Source: an uncultured Planctomycetaceae bacterium (GTDB lineage Bacteria > Planctomycetota > Planctomycetia > Pirellulales > Lacipirellulaceae). From it: a stretch of 10,012 nt of DNA. Where the stretch lies: assembly GCA_937860165.1 (NCBI GenBank), contig CALMBE010000158.1, forward strand, positions 1-10,012, read 5' to 3'. Of the stretch, positions 5,862 through 10,012 are shown piece by piece. The stretch's first letter is position 1. Each line of letters opens with the position of its first letter. A program made the translations under genes and the position numbers. The notes beneath the pieces are model-generated. The model ran no database searches, was not told the DNA's origin, and saw only the letters and a program-made list of their open reading frames with translations.

Positions 5862-8800
5862 TTATTGCCACACAAGCTCTGCGAGTTCTTCCTCGGTGTC
5901 GAACAGGCTATCCCAGTCCAAGGCATCCTCCTCGCCGAGTCGATCTACCGCCAGGTCGCCGAAGTCTGGCTCGAGTGGCCCGGCAATGGGTGCCAGGCTC
6001 GCGAAGACTTCGTCCGCTGATTCCGCGTTGAAGGAATTCGGAGCTTGGGATATTTGCTCGTCCGAGGTGATTACCACCGCGAACTGCGGTGATTCGAGTG
6101 CGGCAATCCAGTAGGGGGCCGGGTAGGGGCTGTCAGCGGTCGCGGTCAGGGTGGCGCTTTCCTGGGGTTCTACCGCCAGAAGTGCGGCTGCTTGGGGGGC
6201 CGCGACTTCACCGCTCAGGGTGGCGGAATAGAATGCCCCAGCCGGGTTGTAGTCTTCCCTCCACGCAGTGATTCCCGCATTGTTGCCAGTACGCTGATGG
6301 AGCAGGAAGTCTCGGCCGTCAACGTCGCCGTCGCCATCCAGGTCGGCATTGGGCGCTGGGGGTGGCGCGATGGCACTCGCCCACATTTGCAGGTCAGCGG
6401 TGTTGACAACTCCGTTGTGGTCCCCATCGGCGGCCATATCTTGAGTAGCAACACTCCGCTGCCAAACCAACATGTCCCGACCGTCGACATCGCCATCGCC
6501 GTCGTAGTCTCCGGGAATGTTATTGTTGGGTTCAATAGCTACTGGGCTAGTGACCGGGGGATCGAAATTGCCGATGATCGGCAGGGCCAGGTCATCGCCG
6601 AACTCGGCATAGCGGTCGTTTCCAAAAGGAACCGGCGAGAAGGGATGATTGAGGGCGTTGACCGTCCCGACGATGCCAGCCCGATTCGTGGGATTTCCCG
6701 AGATCAAGAAATACCATTCGGACGTCTCACGCAACGTGGCCGAGGAATTTCTTGGGACCCAGAGTCCAATGTCGTCGATGCCATCTTGATCGATATCGGC
6801 AGCGACCGGTTTGTCGAGCACGCCGGGGAATCCCCAGATGATCGTGGTATCGGTCGAGGCCGTAGCGTTCGCCAGTGCGTTGAACGACAGGTCGAAGAAG
6901 AACTGGTTCGTGTTGAAGACAGCGAGGTCATCGTTTCCATTGCCGTCGAAGTCGCCAACGATTGGCGAGCCGAGCAAATTGCTGGTGACAACTTTGTCGA
7001 GAATGTAATCGTGGTTCGTGTCGAGGGCCCACAAGCCGGCGTAGTACAGTCCGATCTCGTCACCGTTGTTTTGATTGCGGTCGAAATTGCCCGCGACGGG
7101 AATCGCACCATAGCGTGCCGTCGCATTGAAGCCTGCGAGCAAACCTTGGTTGACGATCAAGTCGTTGGCCCCATCGGGATCGCCGTTGCCGAAGACCGCA
7201 CCGTCGCTGTCGAGGTCGATCAACCAGCGGAACACGCCGGCATACTCGCCATAGGTGGCCAATTGGTCGAAGAATCTCGCCCCAGGGGTATTGGTGCCGA
7301 TCGGAGTGAATCGACCCGCAACCAGCAATTCATGGGGGCTCAAATTGCCAGCAATGGCGGCACCATTCTCGAAGGCTTCCATGGTGAAGCTCAGGTCGAC
7401 ATTGGTTTTGTCGTTCCCGATTTGGTCGTTGGCGGGATCCCAGACGTAGTTGCCATTGATGTCGATCGAGATATTCTGCGAGACGTAGGTGCCGATCTCG
7501 GGGCGACTGTCGATGGTGAAGCGGGCTTGGAAATTAGTGCCGGGCTGCCCATCGCCTGAATCGAACACCACATTTTGAAACAAGGTCGACTCGAAGGGAG
7601 AATCCGCTTGCGACTCGCCGTCGAGCTGGTTCCCTGCATCGTCGCGGATCGTGTCAAACACGGTGAGCGTATAGCGATCATCGGGAAGGAATTCATCAAA
7701 TACCAATGTGACCTCTGCCATGACCGAGCCACCCAGGAACTGTCCCTGTGCCAAACCGAGGGTAATCACTTCATCGTCGCCAGCACCTCCATCGTTGATG
7801 CCATTGGTGCCGACATTGAACACGAAAGGTTGCAGTCCATTAAAACCAGCCGGCCCCGTGAAGGTGTTATGCAGCGGCGTTCCATTGAGTAACTCGGTAT
7901 TGGTGATCGTCAGTCCGGCGTCGATCAGGGCTTGGGTTTGAAACTGGGTGTCGCTGCTCGGGTTGCCGATGGTGAAGGTGCCGGGAAGTTCGAGCCACGA
8001 GTAGGGCGTGGCATAATTGGCCTCAGTCAAAGCGACAAGGCTTCCACCAGCATTGACGTAGTTTTGGATGTCGAGTTTGCGAGTGGTGAGGGTGTTGAGG
8101 TCGGTTGTGGAAATCCCCCCTGAAGTATTGGAATCGGAGGGAACATACAGAATCGCGAAATTGTTGAAATTCACCGTTGCCAGATCAACGGCCCCACCCG
8201 TGGTGGCCACGGTTATGGGAATTCCCAAGACGGTTGCTACACTGGTAATAGCACTGAGTGCCGAGCTCGAAGCACCGGCGACAAGCATTCCCGTACCACT
8301 GTTTTGCGAATTGACCGCGGCAAAGTTGACCATTTGCTCGATGAATTTCCAGCCATCGAGGTTGATATCGTCCATCGTACCAAAGAAGGTGTCCGGTCCG
8401 GCAGTGGAGCTACCGTGATCATCGCGGTCCCCGCCGTCGATGATGACTCCGCCAGAGCCAAGTCCCACGGCCGCTACCGCGCCATCGCCATTCATCGGGT
8501 TGAGGTCGTTGAATAGAACTTCCTTGATGAAAATGTTACCGACGTGATCGCCCACCAATTGGTAATTGCCAATCGTGGTTGCCAGTCCCTCATTAACAGC
8601 CGGATAAAGAAATTCCTGCAGCCGTAGTGGCAGATCGGAAAACTTGACCGTGACCCGATCCACCAGCGGAGTAAAGCCATTGGTCGATGGCTTGGGATCG
8701 AACAGGTCGTAGGTGGGGTCTACCGTCAGATAAACATTACCAACCCGGGGACCTTGGGTGTCGATAAAGATGTCGAGTTGATCCACGCCATCGGTAATCT

Positions 8801-10012
8801 CCAAAGCTCTCGTTACGGCATTTGGCATCGCCATCGGGTTCCCTGCAACGTCCTCCGCCGTTACCAACAGGCTCCGTAGGCCATCCTTGGGTAGGCCCAC
8901 GATCTGGTTGAGATCGAGGGCAGTGACCAGTTCCCAGTAGCCGTCAGGGTAGGCATCGTTGCCGTCATACGGCAGTGCCACCGTTTGCCCGAGGAAGGTG
9001 TCGGTCGTCAGATCGATGATGCCGTCCGCATCGCGGTCGAGATAGACGCGAACAATCGTGTCGGCCTCGGCACGTCCCCAGAGTCTGGGGGTGGTATCAT
9101 TGGTGATGCGATCGGCATAGAGATCGGGTTCGGTAATCACGCCGCTATCGCTGTCAGCCGCCAAGCCATCGATGATGCTCGCCGCATCGGGGAGTCCAAA
9201 CGAAACCGGTGGGGTGACGCTATCGACCGTGATTTCCAGCAGAAAATCATGGCTGATGTTGCCGGCTCGATCCTCGACTTCGAGCTTGAGATTGTGGACA
9301 CCATCGGCAAGTGCCAAGCCCGAGATCGCCGGATTTACGGGAAACAGTCCGGGCATGGTCCGCGTGAGTTGGGTGAGGGCCGTGAACATGTCACCGGCGA
9401 GCAGGTTGACATCCGCCGCCAGATCGACCGCCGAATTGTAAATCAACACTTCCTGCCCGCTATTTTCAAAGCGGTCATAGATGCGGAATTTCAGATTGTC
9501 GGTGAACAGTGCTTGGGCGAAGGCGATATTCGGATCAGTCGTGGTCATCGACACGTTCGGAGTATTGTCCTTGGTGATGTTGTCGTTGTCGTGGCGACCG
9601 GTGTCGTCCAAAAGGTCCAGGTAGGGGGTATTGGGTGCCTCGGTATCGATCACGATCCGCAGGGCATTTTGGCTGGCGGCGGCCAAGGAAGTGATATTAC
9701 CCGCCCAGTCTTCGAACTGCACGGTGATGTCGTAGACGCCATCGACCAAGGGTTCGACCGTGACTTCCCACCGACCCAGTCCATCGTTGGAGACGCCATT
9801 TGAATTCTCGCTTCCCACCAACCCTTCGCCGACCAATTCAGGAGCGCCGATCGGAACGCCCAGCGTCGGGCTGATTCGCGTGGCGTAGACAAACACTTTG
9901 TTATTGATTTCGGCCACACCTGTGAAAGCAGGGCTCATCTTGTTGGTGACATTGTCCGTGTTCACCATGCCCGAGTCACTGGCATCGAGTAAATTCGGCA
10001 TGACGGCCGCGG
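5862..10012 (-). CDS. Giant extracellular/surface protein, C-terminal part: Ig-like domains, Rossmann-like insertion, FG-GAP/VCBS-like repeats, dockerin-type Ca loops (5' end outside window)
   Basis: At least 1379 residues (counted from ATG 10001), with the frame open to the window edge; ATG 10001 lies inside an Ig-like repeat, so the gene surely starts further upstream. Order: Ig-like modules at about 1-119, 120-262 and 263-416, each with a D-x-G-x-x-x-D-N-I/V-T-N/K start, a T-P-x-F/L-x-G strand and an AGN-containing strand; an SbsA-type Ig-like module from 417, interrupted at about 500-760 by a Rossmann-like domain, and resumed by LPDDRYTLTVFDTIRDDAGN; VCBS/FG-GAP-like units at about 885-1150 (VGDFDGNGNDDLAVF, AADIDQDGIDDIGLW); three calcium loops at 1165-1176, 1192-1203 and 1220-1231; and an acidic tail. 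I saw no cysteine in all 1379 residues. There is no LPxTG, PEP-CTERM or C-terminal membrane helix. Likely role: a calcium-stabilised secreted or cell-surface adhesion or structural protein; ligand unknown. Confidence 0.9.
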   Translation of the reverse strand, partial: AAVMPNLLDASDSGMVNTDNVTNKMSPAFTGVAEINNKVFVYATRISPTLGVPIGAPELVGEGLVGSENSNGVSNDGLGRWEVTVEPLVDGVYDITVQFEDWAGNITSLAAASQNALRIVIDTEAPNTPYLDLLDDTGRHDNDNITKDNTPNVSMTTTDPNIAFAQALFTDNLKFRIYDRFENSGQEVLIYNSAVDLAADVNLLAGDMFTALTQLTRTMPGLFPVNPAISGLALADGVHNLKLEVEDRAGNISHDFLLEITVDSVTPPVSFGLPDAASIIDGLAADSDSGVITEPDLYADRITNDTTPRLWGRAEADTIVRVYLDRDADGIIDLTTDTFLGQTVALPYDGNDAYPDGYWELVTALDLNQIVGLPKDGLRSLLVTAEDVAGNPMAMPNAVTRALEITDGVDQLDIFIDTQGPRVGNVYLTVDPTYDLFDPKPSTNGFTPLVDRVTVKFSDLPLRLQEFLYPAVNEGLATTIGNYQLVGDHVGNIFIKEVLFNDLNPMNGDGAVAAVGLGSGGVIIDGGDRDDHGSSTAGPDTFFGTMDDINLDGWKFIEQMVNFAAVNSQNSGTGMLVAGASSSALSAITSVATVLGIPITVATTGGAVDLATVNFNNFAILYVPSDSNTSGGISTTDLNTLTTRKLDIQNYVNAGGSLVALTEANYATPYSWLELPGTFTIGNPSSDTQFQTQALIDAGLTITNTELLNGTPLHNTFTGPAGFNGLQPFVFNVGTNGINDGGAGDDEVITLGLAQGQFLGGSVMAEVTLVFDEFLPDDRYTLTVFDTIRDDAGNQLDGESQADSPFESTLFQNVVFDSGDGQPGTNFQARFTIDSRPEIGTYVSQNISIDINGNYVWDPANDQIGNDKTNVDLSFTMEAFENGAAIAGNLSPHELLVAGRFTPIGTNTPGARFFDQLATYGEYAGVFRWLIDLDSDGAVFGNGDPDGANDLIVNQGLLAGFNATARYGAIPVAGNFDRNQNNGDEIGLYYAGLWALDTNHDYILDKVVTSNLLGSPIVGDFDGNGNDDLAVFNTNQFFFDLSFNALANATASTDTTIIWGFPGVLDKPVAADIDQDGIDDIGLWVPRNSSATLRETSEWYFLISGNPTNRAGIVGTVNALNHPFSPVPFGNDRYAEFGDDLALPIIGNFDPPVTSPVAIEPNNNIPGDYDGDGDVDGRDMLVWQRSVATQDMAADGDHNGVVNTADLQMWASAIAPPPAPNADLDGDGDVDGRDFLLHQRTGNNAGITAWREDYNPAGAFYSATLSGEVAAPQAAALLAVEPQESATLTATADSPYPAPYWIAALESPQFAVVITSDEQISQAPNSFNAESADEVFASLAPIAGPLEPDFGDLAVDRLGEEDALDWDSLFDTEEELAELVWQ
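6282..6515 (-). other. Dockerin-type region with three calcium-binding loops within the giant protein
   Basis: Loops at residues 1165-1176 (DYDGDGDVDGRD), 1192-1203 (DGDHNGVVNTAD) and 1220-1231 (DLDGDGDVDGRD) are spaced 27 and 28 residues apart, each followed by a short amphipathic helix (MLVWQRS, LQMWASA, FLLHQRT). Classical dockerin I has two such loops. Loops 1 and 3 are nearly identical, suggesting duplication of one unit. Planctomycetes carry many such modules without cellulosomes. Confidence 0.8.
6552..7349 (-). other. FG-GAP/VCBS-like repeat region within the giant protein
   Basis: Residues 885-1150 hold repeated units built on a short strand, a D-x-D/N calcium-like loop and a following strand: VAGNFDRNQNNGDEIGLY, VGDFDGNGNDDLAVF, AADIDQDGIDDIGLW and a final GNFDPP. 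This matches integrin-like or VCBS beta-propeller blades, though four units are too few for a complete seven-blade propeller. Confidence 0.65.
7722..8504 (-). other. Rossmann-like (class I glutamine-amidotransferase-like) domain inserted in an SbsA-type Ig-like domain
   Basis: Residues 500-760 show alternating strands and helices: GTGMLVAGASSSALSAITSV, NNFAILYVPSD, a helix at 632-650 and NYVNAGGSLVALTE, the pattern of GATase1/ThuA-like domains. No Cys follows the strand at the nucleophile position, so glutaminase activity is not expected. The flanking Ig-like halves (TPLVDRVTVKFSDLP ... NYQLVGDHVGNI and LPDDRYTLTVFDTIRDDAGN) look like one domain split by the insertion. Confidence 0.55.

Noticed and set aside
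6192..7559. 455-aa open frame on the + strand inside the giant gene
   Set aside because: It is antisense to Asp/Gly/Val-rich repeat coding sequence and its composition is a mirror of GAC/GTC codons; no domain is visible.
8985..9803. 272-aa open frame on the + strand
   Set aside because: Also antisense to the Ig-like repeats of the giant gene, with the same biased composition and no recognisable motif.
9999..10001. ATG 10001 as the true start of the giant gene
   Set aside because: It begins in the middle of an Ig-like repeat with no signal peptide, and the frame stays open to the window edge.

Overview
The window looks like part of a planctomycete genome, probably of the Pirellula/Blastopirellula type. 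Three things suggest this. There is a very large, cysteine-free, Asp/Gly-rich surface protein with Ig-like and dockerin-type calcium loops. There is a zinc-ribbon membrane protein of a style common in that phylum. The intergenic DNA holds heptamer arrays and a nested palindromic element. The assignment rests on protein style and repeat content and was not checked by any search.

Layout: (1) 7-1443 (+), a class III PLP aminotransferase in strikingly GC-rich DNA. (2) 1629-2525 (+), a YheT-like alpha/beta hydrolase whose first ~48 codons share the GC-rich composition while the rest does not. (3) 2725-3900 (+), a zinc-ribbon, multi-pass membrane protein whose C-terminal domain resembles the OB-fold of ATP-dependent DNA ligases. 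(4) 3920-4066, a repeat cluster between convergent genes, with 7-bp units in opposite orientation at its two ends. (5) 4052-4942 (-), a ZIP metal transporter whose last codons lie in that cluster. (6) 5025-5471 (+), dtd, the D-aminoacyl-tRNA deacylase, divergent from the ZIP gene. (7) 5484-5845, more heptamers, a 284-bp nested palindromic element with near-perfect terminal inverted repeats, and a stem-loop. (8) 5862-10012 (-), the C-terminal 1379+ residues of a giant extracellular protein whose start lies beyond the window.

The genes do not form an obvious pathway. Aminotransferase, hydrolase and zinc-ribbon protein run in the same direction, but gaps of about 185-200 bp argue against tight co-translation. 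ZIP and dtd share an 82-bp divergent intergenic region with a 10-bp-period repeat. I found no defence system, CRISPR array, tRNA, rRNA or transposase. The best candidates for something new are the ligase-like OB domain on a membrane protein, the 284-bp palindromic element, the Rossmann-like domain apparently inserted into an Ig-like domain of the giant protein, and the abrupt composition change inside the hydrolase gene.
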